From contig NC_092524.1 of NCBI RefSeq assembly GCF_037038585.1, positions 45,345,001 to 45,409,000 of the forward strand: DNA of 64,000 nucleotides, written 5' to 3'. The stretch comes from Patagioenas fasciata (Eukaryota > Chordata > Aves > Columbiformes > Columbidae). Both the position numbers and the translations under genes were made by a program. Below, in pieces: positions 41,401 to 51,328 of the stretch (its first letter is position 1; each line of letters begins with the position of its first letter). The notes beneath the pieces were generated by a model, which did no database searches, was not told the origin of the DNA, and saw nothing but the letters and a program-made list of their open reading frames with translations.

Positions 41401-44400
41401 ACTTCTGCTAGTGAAAGAGCAAGAAACTTATGCCAGCCTGTCTTTCTTCCCTGAAACTGTTTCATAATAGACCACCAATATTTACAAATTTGCTTGTCAT
41501 AAAAAGAGCATATGAGCACTGATTTAATTGCTGAGAGACAGTATGTTCAGATATGCTCTGGACTAAATCTGAGCTGTTCTTCAGTGGGGGCTATCACCAT
41601 CAGTTTTACACAGCATCCACACAAACAAAATGCCAAAGTCTACTCTTCTTAATAGAAAGCCAATGGAAATTTTCTGCTCCAAAGCAGCCTCACATTCACT
41701 TAATCTCCCATAGATTCTCTAACCAGCTCAGTATTCATTTCTCTGTTCATGTTCCTCCCTTGAACTTGTCTGAAATGCCCCATGGGTAAGAGGAATAGAA
41801 AAGCCACTGACAAGGTGGCAGCAGAACCTGGGTGACTTCAGAAAGCTCTCGCAGGAAGGGGAGGAGGCCATAGCGCAAAGTTATTTGTTAGCATGGAACC
41901 ACAGCTCTCATCAGAGACAAGGAAGCAAACAGGTTTCTACCTACCTCAGCAGAGCAGACACAGAAAAGAGGAAGGAAAAGAAGCCCTCTACAACTACGCA
42001 GAAGGCTACAACAGCAATCCTGTTGCGCTCTTTCAGCAGTCTGCAAAGTCAGGGATTCAACTGAAAATCTTGAAATTAATCACAGCTGGGAAAGTAGAAA
42101 CAGGACAAGGCAAAACATATGAACAGCCACTATGATGTACTGCATGTGCTGACATAAGAAGCCGCTCCACACTACCTAATGTGCCATCAGATTGTTTCTC
42201 TTCGATACATTAGATGATACATGCAGCATAGAAGCAAGAGAATGAGAATCTGAGCAGCTTCACACATTAGATGAGCCACAATTCAGCTTTTGATCATGAA
42301 AAGCAAAGCTCTTAAGAAGTGTTACATGTTTTCATTTATTATTTTCCATGTCCCTTCTCCTTTGTGAAAGCTAGTGAAGAACTTTATTGTTTCCAATTCC
42401 ATTCATTTTTCAGCTTGACAACAGCTTTTACCAGCAGATACTCTTTTTAAGATGTTATTTCTACTTTGCACTGCAAATTTCACCAGACAAAAGAAAGCAT
42501 AAGTATGTTTTTGTGGGCACTTACTTGTCTTTACAGCACTAATTGAGAGAATATGCATGGAACCAGCACAGAAAAAACAGATTGCTTTTATAAAGAAAAA
42601 TGTTGCTATATTCTTGCAAATGTCATAAATGAGTCTCAGTGGCTGAGCAGAAAGACACAGATTAGCAAGAAAATATCAGAAAGGAACTCTCTGCATGGAT
42701 ATGTGCAAAGTCATTGCTAATGTCCTACGTTCATATTTGCTCAGCAGACACCTAGATCTGGGGTACTAGGCTGCTATTCTTCAGCTGTAGGAAGTACATG
42801 CAGAGAGGACCTGCTGTTGAAACAACCAAAAATAACTTTTTAGACCTAGCCACACTAGTTCTGCCTCGTGATATGTATTTGCTTCCTTCAAGCCTGTCGC
42901 TCCCTCTTGCAACCCTTTATGCAGTTTTCTTGCCTACACCCTCTACCTTACCCTTCCCTCCACCCCTCTCAAATAGTCTTTGGCACAGCAGACCGCTTAC
43001 CTCATGACTAACCTAGTCTTTTATTGTGTGTTTTACAAGCGAGCAAATACCTTCCCTCCACATTCAGGAAACGAATTTGGTGCTTGTGAGTCATAGCCTC
43101 CCTCTCACTCTGTCATATCAGGATGGTCTGACCTCAGCAACACTATCTGGCTATGTCCAGGATTCAGAGAAATCGCACAAGTCAGCTACATTGTCCAGTC
43201 TTAGCAGCAACTATTCCTTGCCTCAGTGACAAGCAAAGGTACCTGCCGATATTTCCTAAGAACTGATACATAAACCCAGCCAGCAGAAGTTGTCAGAAGT
43301 ATTAGAGAGCAGGTAGCTGTTCTTTTTTCCCTCCTGATCCCAAAGCCCATTTTTCACCCTTTCCCAACAGCCTAGATCTGTAAAATTAGTGAGCAGGATC
43401 ATTCAGTGGTTTGGGCACCTTTTGCTCTTGCAGGAGGTATTTCCCCATCTGTCTGTAAAGAAAGGAGCATGACCAGATGGATGTGTCCTGCCCAGCCCAT
43501 CTGCACTGCAGGTATGGGCATAACAGTTCCAAGCTGAAGAAGGCTCAAGTTTCCTTTTTCCTACCACATGCTTTCCTGCAATGTAAATTTCCCCATTGAT
43601 TTTGGCTCAAAGAACAAAGACATAGTGCAAATTTAGGCTTGTAAGCACAAAAGGTACAAGCTTCCTAGCATGTAGCTCAAATTTTTAGAAAGCATTTGAT
43701 TGATGCACACAGAAAGGTAAATGCAGATAGGCTTTGCATATTTTTTAAGATATTTCTGCTGTTTCTTATCAGATAAGGAACACAAGAATGCAGATAATTA
43801 GAAAATATACTGCCTGGCTATAACATCCTCCCACTCAGCTTGCCTTAACCTGGAAGATGCAATGGAATCTGTGACAGCAATATTTAGAAAGGCAAAATTC
43901 CCTTCTATTGCTAGATCTATGAACTAGGATATGGTTTGGTTTTGTTTGTGTTTTTTTTTTTTTTTCCATCTGCCTTCATTTTCTTTCACCTCAATTCACT
44001 AAGTGGAGATTAACTGAACCACCAGAAGCCACCTCTGACCATTACTTCCCAGGAGACAGAGTCTGTAACAATGCAGCAAGTTGAGTAATATTTTCTTGGT
44101 TTCCAAGCCAGAAATTGTAGCATTGTGTTTAATAGAATATGAGAAAATTTTCTGATGTTAATTTGCACAACTGCTCTTGCCTCTCTTCATTTCTGGAGTC
44201 TTTTGGAAAATCTTGCTGAGAGATCATATGTAAAAATTCTACTTTGCTGTTGTTCATTTAAACCTGCTGCTGGGTAGTCCTTATACTCAGCAGTGGATGA
44301 TTGTTGCTTATACATCTTCATAACATTCCAAATTTTATATCCCTTCCCTGTACCTACCTCCTCTTTCTTCCACACTGAAGACCTCTGTGCTGTTTAAACT

Positions 44401-44894
44401 TTCCTCATGAGAAGAGGGGACTCAAACTGTGTGACAGATGAGATGTAGTTTTAGAAAATAGCATAATGGTAATCTGAGATTTTCTGTTTTCTTCTTTCCT
44501 ACTATTCCCTAGTACTTTTATTGTTATTATTTTGTTACCATGAAGCCCTGAACTGACTCTTCATAGTGCAAAGAATAGTGATGACAAGATCTCTCCAGGA
44601 TGGTAATAGACAGCTGAAAGCTCCTGACCCATGCACAGAAAGTGATGATAACACAAAACCTTGGACTCTTGACAGTCACCTGACATCTGAGTGCTTTGAA
44701 AATTCTGTGTCATTGATAAGTTTTGCCACATCACTGCTGTTCCTAGGATTACATATGAGCACAATTAAATTATTATGTCCATGCATTGATCTTTCCTAGG
44801 GTCTGCTTGTATTATCCTCTACATTATTAAACATGTCTCTTTTTTTCCACCCTTTTCCTTCTTCTTTGTTAATTTATTTCTTTAAGGCTCCTAA
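32483..44894. other. Anonymous noncoding DNA
   Basis: No exon or recognised transposon was found. Simple sequence includes a T/GT-rich run at about 37,177-37,231 and a T run at 43,949-43,965. The open frames in 37.0-37.6 kb overlap on both strands, resemble nothing I know and are treated as chance. Confidence 0.5.
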
Positions 44895-44990
44895 AAAATC
44901 TGAAGATACCGTAGGATGAGAGGAGAAATTTTCTCACAGATTAAGAGTTGGCTAAGAAACAGGCAAAGGAGGATTGCAATAAATGGCTGA
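44895..44990 (+). mobile_element. Short relic of a CR1/L3-type reverse transcriptase
   Basis: At 44,937-44,987 the plus strand reads QIKSWLRNRQRRIAING followed by a stop. This matches the pattern W-L-x-x-R-x-Q-R-x-x-x-x-N-G of the segment just before the PQGS palm motif in CR1/L3 reverse transcriptase. Only this small block is recognisable. No palm motifs follow, so it is a fragment. The limits given are approximate. The short length leaves some possibility of chance, but the residue pattern is specific. Confidence 0.55.
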
Positions 44991-47900
44991 AGCCTACCAC
45001 TGCAAGTATGTGGATGTCTTCTGCATAGTGGACTTCCAGCAGATTGCTTTCTTTGTTCCAGCCCTTCCCTCAAAAGCATGCCCAAACACTTCAACCTACC
45101 CAAACCTTCTGTTCTTCTTCCTTTCTTTTATTCCTTCTAGAGCCCTCTTTAAGTGCCTCCTCTATTAACTTCCTCTGATTTTTTCCCTAGCTTCTGATAT
45201 TTTCTACTCTTTTTGTCTTTTTCCTCCCCTTCTGAAATGCAGAGCAGTCATTTCCTTTGTATGTCCATTACCAATCACAATGGAATAATCATCAAGACTA
45301 AATTATCTGTGTTGCCCTGCCTGATGTGTATGCACTTGAACCATTGCTAGTCTGGGGGAAGCATATTCACAGTACAGCAATTTTCGTAGTAACAACTATA
45401 TAATAGCAACAGTGTTCATAGGAGTATAGTTTCCTTCTATTTTTACATTTTAAAAATAGTTTGTTTACTTTTACCTAACCCTCCTATGTCATGCTCTGTC
45501 ATTTATTTTTTTAGGTATCACTAGAATATAATAATAAGTAATTAGGAGTATCTATTCAACTCACAAATGAAAAGCCTAACAGTCATTGAAATAAAGTTCT
45601 CTTCTGTGGCAGACTAACACTACATTTCTGCTGCACAAGAAAGAGGAATATGACAGAAAGGATAGTTTGTAGCAGTCAATAATATTCAACTAGAACATAT
45701 CAAGACAGCTATAAAGGTCTAAGGAAGCCCCGAAGCACTCTGTTAATAGTACAATTTTCACAGTTTGCAATAACTATATTTTACTTGGAATATTTCTCTC
45801 AGATTTGCAATTCATGAGATGCTAAACAACTTAACTGACACCACACACTTCCATTCTAGTGTGTTTGTTTCCGTCTGAGTATAGCAGATATGGTAACTTC
45901 TAGAAAAACTTGCCTTGGGGTTTTAAACTGAAGGTCCTGTTTTCAATGCTGATAAGCTTCCTGAGCTCTAAGAGTCTGGACTGAAACTTCCTGTACCAAG
46001 TGTGTGCCTTGGAATAACACATGGAAAAATTTAGTTAAAACCTTTCCTTCATTCTGAAAAGGAACTAGGAAAAAAGAGTAGTACCCCATTTAAATTGAAT
46101 GCTTTCCTCCCTTTTGCTGAAAAAATGCTAGCCCTCTCCTTGAAGAAAAAAATCTGTCCAGAGGATATGCCTCTGTTTTACAGTTGCATATTTTGCCATA
46201 AAAATCTGTCAAGGACACAACTCTTGTGCATCAGCATGTGCCATCTTCACAGAGCAAAATGCCATCCCTTTGAAGGAAGTGAGCATCTCAGAAATGCAAG
46301 AACTGTACTTTTCCTGCAGCTTGTATTCCAACTAATAGGAGTTGCTATGGTGTCTGGCATGACAAATAAAAGAAAATAAACCTTCTTATGGCTGGTAGCC
46401 AGGTTGCAGTAAGGGTACATATAACCAGTTTGATTAAAACTGGATTGAATTAAGACCTATGGATGATATGAACAAGAGAAATAGAATTGAGAAAAATATG
46501 GAGAGATGACAAAATAGAGGTACTGTCTTTGCTTAGTTATACTTCCACTGTCTCAGCCCAAACAATTTGTGGATCAGGTGTTTTCTAGACCAGAGGTGGT
46601 TTCTGCCCATTTTGTAATTCTACAGATTCCTATTCCAATAATTTGTCTCATGTCTCCTTAAAAATCAATGTGTCCTTGAAATCCTCCAGTCCACACGAAG
46701 AATAACAACTATCCCAGCAAGCTTTCAGTTCTAGAAATATGTCCAAGTTTCTGGATGCAGCTCAAAGTCTCCAGTATGGTAATGCATGATAGATTTTCTT
46801 TTAATTGTTTGCAGTCTAGGAAAACACAAAGCCAGTATGTCAGCAGAACACTGAGGCTGTAACATCAAACAAACAGATCTCAAAAAATGGTAGGATTCGT
46901 ATTGTTAATGGAACAGAAGTTCATCACTTCCTCGATCCACACATAGTCCTGTTAAATGTGAGTTCACTACAGATGATGAATCACAATAAATATGTTACAG
47001 TTGTCTGTACAAGTTCTGCTTTTTTAAAAAAAAATGCACACTGAATATTGTAAGTATGCTCACAAAGAGATAAATTGGTTCTATGGTTAAAGTAATTCAA
47101 CTTCTGAAGTGTCTATCACTGTCTCTGTCACACATAAACCAGGCAAACCTTAAGCTGTTGAAATCAAAGTATTCTTCCTCATTTTCTAAGTGTCTGATTT
47201 CAGATACGTTATATCAAAATTTTCAGAAGAACCATGTGCTCTGAATTCAAGTTAATATGAATTTAAGTTAAGAATATGAGTTATCATGTGTCATACACAT
47301 TAGGAAGCCTGAGGCAAAATAAGTCCTGCATATCTCACACTGCGTATCTCTACTAACATCTACTAGATTGTGTTCTAAATTTCCTATGAAAGTTCAAAAA
47401 AAATCCACAGTATTCACAATACCAAAGATTTTCCTGAAATTGCTGATATTAAATGAGAACACAAATTAAATTTTAAAGTCTTGTTTGTTTCATTTTTGGT
47501 ACCAGTGTGTCTGTGTTAGCTGCCTTGCAACTTCTATGTTGGGTGTTTTCATAATACTGCTGGGGACCCTTGAGTGAAGAACTGTTGTCCCTGGTGCAGT
47601 CTCGCTTATCATGCACTGCAGGACATTTACTCCCACTACAAAATTGCCATAGAATTTTATAGGCGTCAGAATAAGTGCATATTAGTTAGGATGTTCAGAG
47701 GCATTGAACACAGCAAGGATATACAGAACTTTCTTTGATTAGCTTTTTTCCAGAAGGCCTTTCAAATAAAAGGTTAAGAATTCACTGATGAATTCATAAC
47801 TCCATTTACTGTAATAAACAGACGTTCTCAGTTTCACAAAAATTAGATCATTCTCTCAGTGGTGCTAAAAACTTCAAAACCTTTCCTGGGTATTACACTA

Positions 47901-48396
47901 TATAACATAGATTAAAATGCAAGAAACAGCTATTAAAATCACCCAACAGACTAAAAAACTTTCATGACCACTCCTTGCAGGAGGCAGAGTTGAGGAAACG
48001 CAATAAATAAGCTCTACAGTAGTCAAGCTAAAAGGAAAACAATTTATTATAATCAATCAAAAGTGAAAGACAGCATCTAGACTACAAGCAAATGTGTCAA
48101 AATCTAAAAGTTGCAGTATTTAGGAAGAACATTGCATCAAGCTAAGTACATGAAAAAAATAGAATAACAGAAAAGTAACTGAACATATGATTTGAATTAC
48201 CAGAAATATTACTTTATTTTGTTTATTTAGGATAAATACTTTGGTCATATGGAACACGATGTCTCGTATTACTATGAGAAAGCAGAAACAGATAAAACAA
48301 GTAAAAAATTCATTGCAAAATCTGAAACAGTATAACCTTTCAGAAAATGAAAAAATCCATTCAAATTAAGTAGCTAGCTTTACTTTTCTTTGAAAC
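44991..48396. other. Anonymous noncoding DNA
   Basis: AT-rich sequence with only short chance open frames. No repeat family was recognised by eye. Confidence 0.5.
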
Positions 48397-48614
48397 AAAC
48401 CATGTGATTTTTATAAAAAATGCATCCGAATAAATCAGGAATAATGTTTGTTATGTTGACTTTTAAAAGTACTCTGACAAAAGATGTACTCATGATAAGG
48501 ACAGCAAACTATGTGATTTTTTTAGAAAACACAGCAGAATAAATCTGGACTAATGTTTGCCTTGTTGACTTTTGAAAGTACTCTGTCAAAAGATGTACTC
48601 ATGTTAAAGACAGC
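48397..48614. repeat. 109-bp tandem duplication
   Basis: Two head-to-tail units, 48,397-48,505 and 48,506-48,614, each run from AAAC(C/T)ATGTGATTTTT to GACAGC. Both contain TGTTGACTTTT, AGTACTCTG and AAAGATGTACTCATG in the same order. They differ at scattered bases across the unit, so the duplication is not recent. No gene or transposon boundary coincides with it. Confidence 0.9.
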
Positions 48615-48934
48615 AACAGGAATTTAATAGTCATGACACTTAGATTGAAGCCTTGATTGAAATGCATCACCACTGGCTTCAATCTCACTTGACAACCACA
48701 TCTCTCACTTGTTGCATTCCTTTGTTTATCAGCAGGAAGTCCTGAGAACATAGACACAATCAGCTTTGGTAAGTGAAGTGAAAATTGATCCTTTCTATGC
48801 AAGAAGGAAAGAATTAACCCAATCAGCCTAAAAGACTCTGAAAATAGGCCCCAAAAATAGGCACAGGGAACAAACAGTGGTTTAGGCTCTGAGAAAGCTC
48901 CATTTTCAAGGCCAGAGGATTCCATGTATCCAAG
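48615..48934. other. Noncoding spacer before the CR1
   Basis: No recognised feature. It separates the tandem duplication from the 5' truncation point of the CR1. Confidence 0.5.
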
Positions 48935-49113
48935 AATCTACCCAAGCCGTCTACAAGAAGGACCAGAAGGAGGATTCAGGGAACTACAGACATGTCAGTC
49001 TAACCTCGGTGCCAGGGAAGGTCATGGAGCAGATCGTTCTGAGTGACATCACATGGCATATACAAGAAAACCATGCGATCAGGCCCAGTCAACAAGGGTT
49101 TATGAAAGTCATG
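48935..49113 (+). mobile_element. CR1 LINE, 5' fragment (left of the LTR insertion)
   Basis: This is the upstream part of a CR1 copy that resumes at 50,039. Its translation includes LTSVPGKVMEQIVL and then IRPSQQGFMK, the N-terminal reverse-transcriptase segment of CR1 ORF2 that precedes the YLDFSKAFD motif. The element is 5'-truncated, so the endonuclease domain and ORF1 are absent. The fragment is cut at the word GTCATGT, which reappears at 50,039 on the far side of the inserted LTR, where the CR1 reading resumes in the expected order. Confidence 0.92.
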
Positions 49114-49170
49114 TGTCACGGAGACACCCCGAAGTTAGTTTTAGGTGGACAGCAAGGATCAAAACAAACT

Positions 49171-49176
49171 TTTATT
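49171..49176 (-). promoter_or_regulatory. LTR polyadenylation signal
   Basis: The plus-strand word TTTATT is AATAAA on the minus strand, 57 bases from the LTR end. It fits an R/U5 position and helps set the LTR's orientation. Confidence 0.65.
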
Positions 49177-49386
49177 TTGGTCAAAAATGTGCAGGAAATT
49201 AACCGGTAAGGAACGGGGTTTATGCAATCAGTTAGCACTCCAGTAACATAAATACAGGTTCTAATATCAGTTGAGGAAATTATTGGGGTGCAGCAAATAA
49301 TAGGAATGGAGATCCATAGTGTGCATACACGTCATTAACAAAAACAACATCAGAGCCATCCCTGACTTCAGGAAACAAATACACGT

Positions 49387-49400
49387 GCTTATATTTAAGC
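49387..49400 (-). promoter_or_regulatory. TATA-like palindrome of the LTR
   Basis: GCTTATATTTAAGC is a near-perfect palindrome with a TATA-like core. It lies downstream of the 41-bp repeats and upstream of AATAAA on the minus strand, where an LTR promoter would be. No other element of a promoter was confirmed, so this is a position-based guess. Confidence 0.35.
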
Positions 49401-49738
49401 ACGGAATACCTTCACTTTGTCTAGTGAGGAAAACACCCGCAAATCCTGCGAGGAAATGCACTTGTCCGATCTTGACAAGAAAAATACACTCACTTATGCA
49501 GCAAGGAACTATTAAGTAGGTTATCACTCACCCACATGGTGCAGTGAGACAATCCCGGTCCCTGGAGATTTCCTTAGGTGGTGATCCTGCCTAAGGGGAG
49601 GGCTCTCGATGACAGCATTCTTGGCCCACCGCTCCGAGAGGACACACACAAAGAGATGCCTTGGCGGGATCCCCGTTTTAATAGTCGTGTCTGGTCTGAC
49701 TGTGGGCATTTCAGAAGCTTCTCTGTTCCCCCTCCCCC

Positions 49739-49859
49739 ACTCTGGCTGTGGGCAGCCCAGAAACTTCTTGACACCCCTCACTCTGGCTGTGGGCAGCCCA
49801 GAAACTTGTCGGCACCCCCCACTCTGGCTGGGGGGGGCCCAGAAACTTCCCAACTGTCT
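49739..49859. repeat. 41-bp tandem repeats in the LTR U3 region
   Basis: Three units begin at 49,739, 49,780 and 49,821, exactly 41 bases apart. Each starts ACTCTGGCTG, includes a CCCAGAAACTT core, and ends in a C-rich segment. A fourth, diverged copy precedes them from about 49,691 (CTGGTCTGACTGTGGGCATT). On the minus strand the array lies in U3, upstream of the presumed promoter, where duplicated enhancer units are common in retroviral LTRs. Confidence 0.9.
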
Positions 49860-50038
49860 GGCACCTCTTCCCCTCTCCTGGCCAGCCGACAGACCGTTAA
49901 ACAAAAGGAGCCGTTAACTTGCCCCATAGCAGGAGAGGCAGGACATGTTGGGGAAGAAGGTGGGGGTGTACATGCACCTTCCACATCGAAAGAGGGGAGA
50001 GAAGGGAGAGAGAGGGGGCTGTGCAACTGCCACAACAT

Positions 50039-51254
50039 GTCATGTTTGACCAATCTGTTCACTTTCTATGACAAGATAACACACCTAGTAGATGAGGAAA
50101 AGCCTGTGGATGTTGTGTACTTAGATTTCAGTAAGGCTTTCGACACCATATCCCACAGCATTCTCCTGTAGAAGCTGGCAGCTCATGAACTGGATGGGTG
50201 TGCTTTGCAATGGCTAAAGAACTGGCTGGAGGGCCGGGCGCAAAGAGTTGTGGTGAATGGAGCCAAATCCAGTTGGCGACCGGCCGTGAGTAGTGTTCCC
50301 CAGGGCTCTGTATTGGGGCCAGTTCTGTTTAATCTCTTTATCAATGAACTGGATGAGGGCATTGAGTACACTCTTAGTAAGTTTGCAGATGACACCAAAT
50401 TGGGCGGGAGTGTTGATCTGCTGGAGGGTAGGAAAGTCCCCCAGTGGGATTTGGACCGGCTGGATCGTTGGCCTGAGGCCAAACGGATGAGGTTCAACAA
50501 GCCCAAGTGTTGGGTCCTGCACTTGGGTCACAACAACCCCAGGCAGCGCTACAGGCCTGGGGGAAGAGTGGCTGGAAAGCTGCCTGGCAGAAAAGGATCT
50601 GGGGGTGTTGATTGACAGCCAGCTGAATATGAGCCAGCAGTGTGCCCAGGTGGCCAAAAAGGCCTACAGCATCCTGGCTTGTATCAGAAATAGTGTGGCC
50701 AGCAGGACTAGAGAAGTGATTGTCCCACTGTACTTGGCGCTGGTGAGACCCCACCTTGAATCCTGTATTCAGTTTTGGGTCTCTCATCATAAGAAAGAGG
50801 TGCTGGAGAGAATTTAGAGAAGGGTGACAAAGCTGGTGAGGGGCCTGGAGCACAAGTCTGATGAGGAGTGGCTGAGGGAACTGGGGCTGTTCAGCCTGGA
50901 GAAAAGGAGGCTGAGGGGAGACCTTATCGCTGTCTACAACTACCTGACAGGAGGTTGTAGCATGGAGGGTGTTGGTCTCTTCTCCCAAGTAGCAAGTGAT
51001 AGGACAAGAGGAGATGGTCTCAAGTTGGACAAGGCGAGGTTTCATTTGTTATTAGGAAAAAGTTCTTCATGGAAAGGGTTGTCAGGCATTGAAACGGGCT
51101 GCCCAGGGAAGGAGTTGAGTCACCATCCCTAGAGGTGTTTAAAAGGTGTTTAGACAAGATTTTTAGGAACATGGTTTAGTGCTGGAGTTAAGGTTAGGTT
51201 ATGGTTGGACTTGATGATCCTGAGGGTCTCTTCCAACTGAAATGATTCTATGAT
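50039..51254 (+). mobile_element. CR1 LINE, 3' fragment (right of the LTR insertion)
   Basis: CR1 resumes after the LTR with the rest of ORF2 and the 3' untranslated region. The 3' end reads GGTTGGACTTGATGATCC, then GAGGGTCTCTTCCAACTG, then ATTCTATGAT, the diagnostic avian CR1 end. Together with the left part, about 1.4 kb of CR1 remains. The reading frame is broken (see the separate entry). The 3' tail is followed 46 bases later by an exact second copy of its last 28 bases. Confidence 0.96.
50042..51132 (+). pseudogene. CR1 ORF2 reverse-transcriptase remnant
   Basis: The domains are in order. YLDFSKAFDTISH (palm A) comes first, then [17 protein letters not shown], then [17 protein letters not shown] and INELDEG (palm B region), and [10 protein letters not shown] with the catalytic DD pair. 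The RT tail follows with [12 protein letters not shown] and [13 protein letters not shown], and the C-terminal segment ends with [13 protein letters not shown] and [11 protein letters not shown]. It is inactive. There is a TAG stop at 50,169-50,171 just after palm A, a frameshift near 50,555, and another stop at 50,815-50,817. The N-terminal part lies beyond the inserted LTR. In life the protein nicks a genomic target and reverse-transcribes its own RNA there. This copy cannot. Confidence 0.93.
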
Positions 51255-51328
51255 AGAGAAATGTATTTTCCCACATACGGAAAAGAGACCATATTTTACA
51301 TCTCTTCCAACTGAAATGATTCTATGAT
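51227..51328 (+). repeat. Duplicated 28-bp CR1 3' tip
   Basis: The last 28 bases of the CR1 (51,227-51,254, from TCTCTTCCAACTG to TCTATGAT) recur exactly at 51,301-51,328, separated by 46 bases of unrelated sequence. The second copy could be an extremely truncated independent CR1 insertion or a local duplication. Confidence 0.9.

Larger units (their letters stand above)
49114..50038 (-). mobile_element. Solo LTR of an endogenous retrovirus, inserted in CR1
   Basis: A block of about 924 bases bounded by TGTCACGG on the left and CCACAACA(T) on the right, giving the inverted TG...CA ends of an LTR. On the minus strand it begins TGTTGTGGCAGTTGC. It carries an array of 41-bp repeats in its first third, has a TATA-like palindrome at 49,387-49,400 and an AATAAA signal at 49,171-49,176, and ends CCGTGACA. 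That order is U3, R and U5 on the minus strand. The flanks carry the duplicated word GTCATG(T). No internal retroviral genes are present, so homologous recombination between two LTRs probably removed them. The family was not identified. Open frames inside it overlap on both strands and follow the repeat array, so they are not taken as genes. Confidence 0.85.
49108..50045. repeat. Direct repeat flanking the inserted LTR (target-site duplication)
   Basis: GTCATGT occurs at 49,108-49,114 and again at 50,039-50,045, on either side of the LTR. The repeat is seven bases at most. Because one base overlaps the LTR terminus, the true duplication is probably six. Removing the LTR plus one copy restores continuous CR1 sequence, which supports insertion. 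Confidence 0.8.

Noticed and set aside
49578..50171. 197-residue open frame on the plus strand
   Set aside because: It is antisense LTR sequence, with the 41-bp repeats read through, running into the CR1 palm A segment across the insertion boundary. The two parts are unrelated, so it is not a gene.
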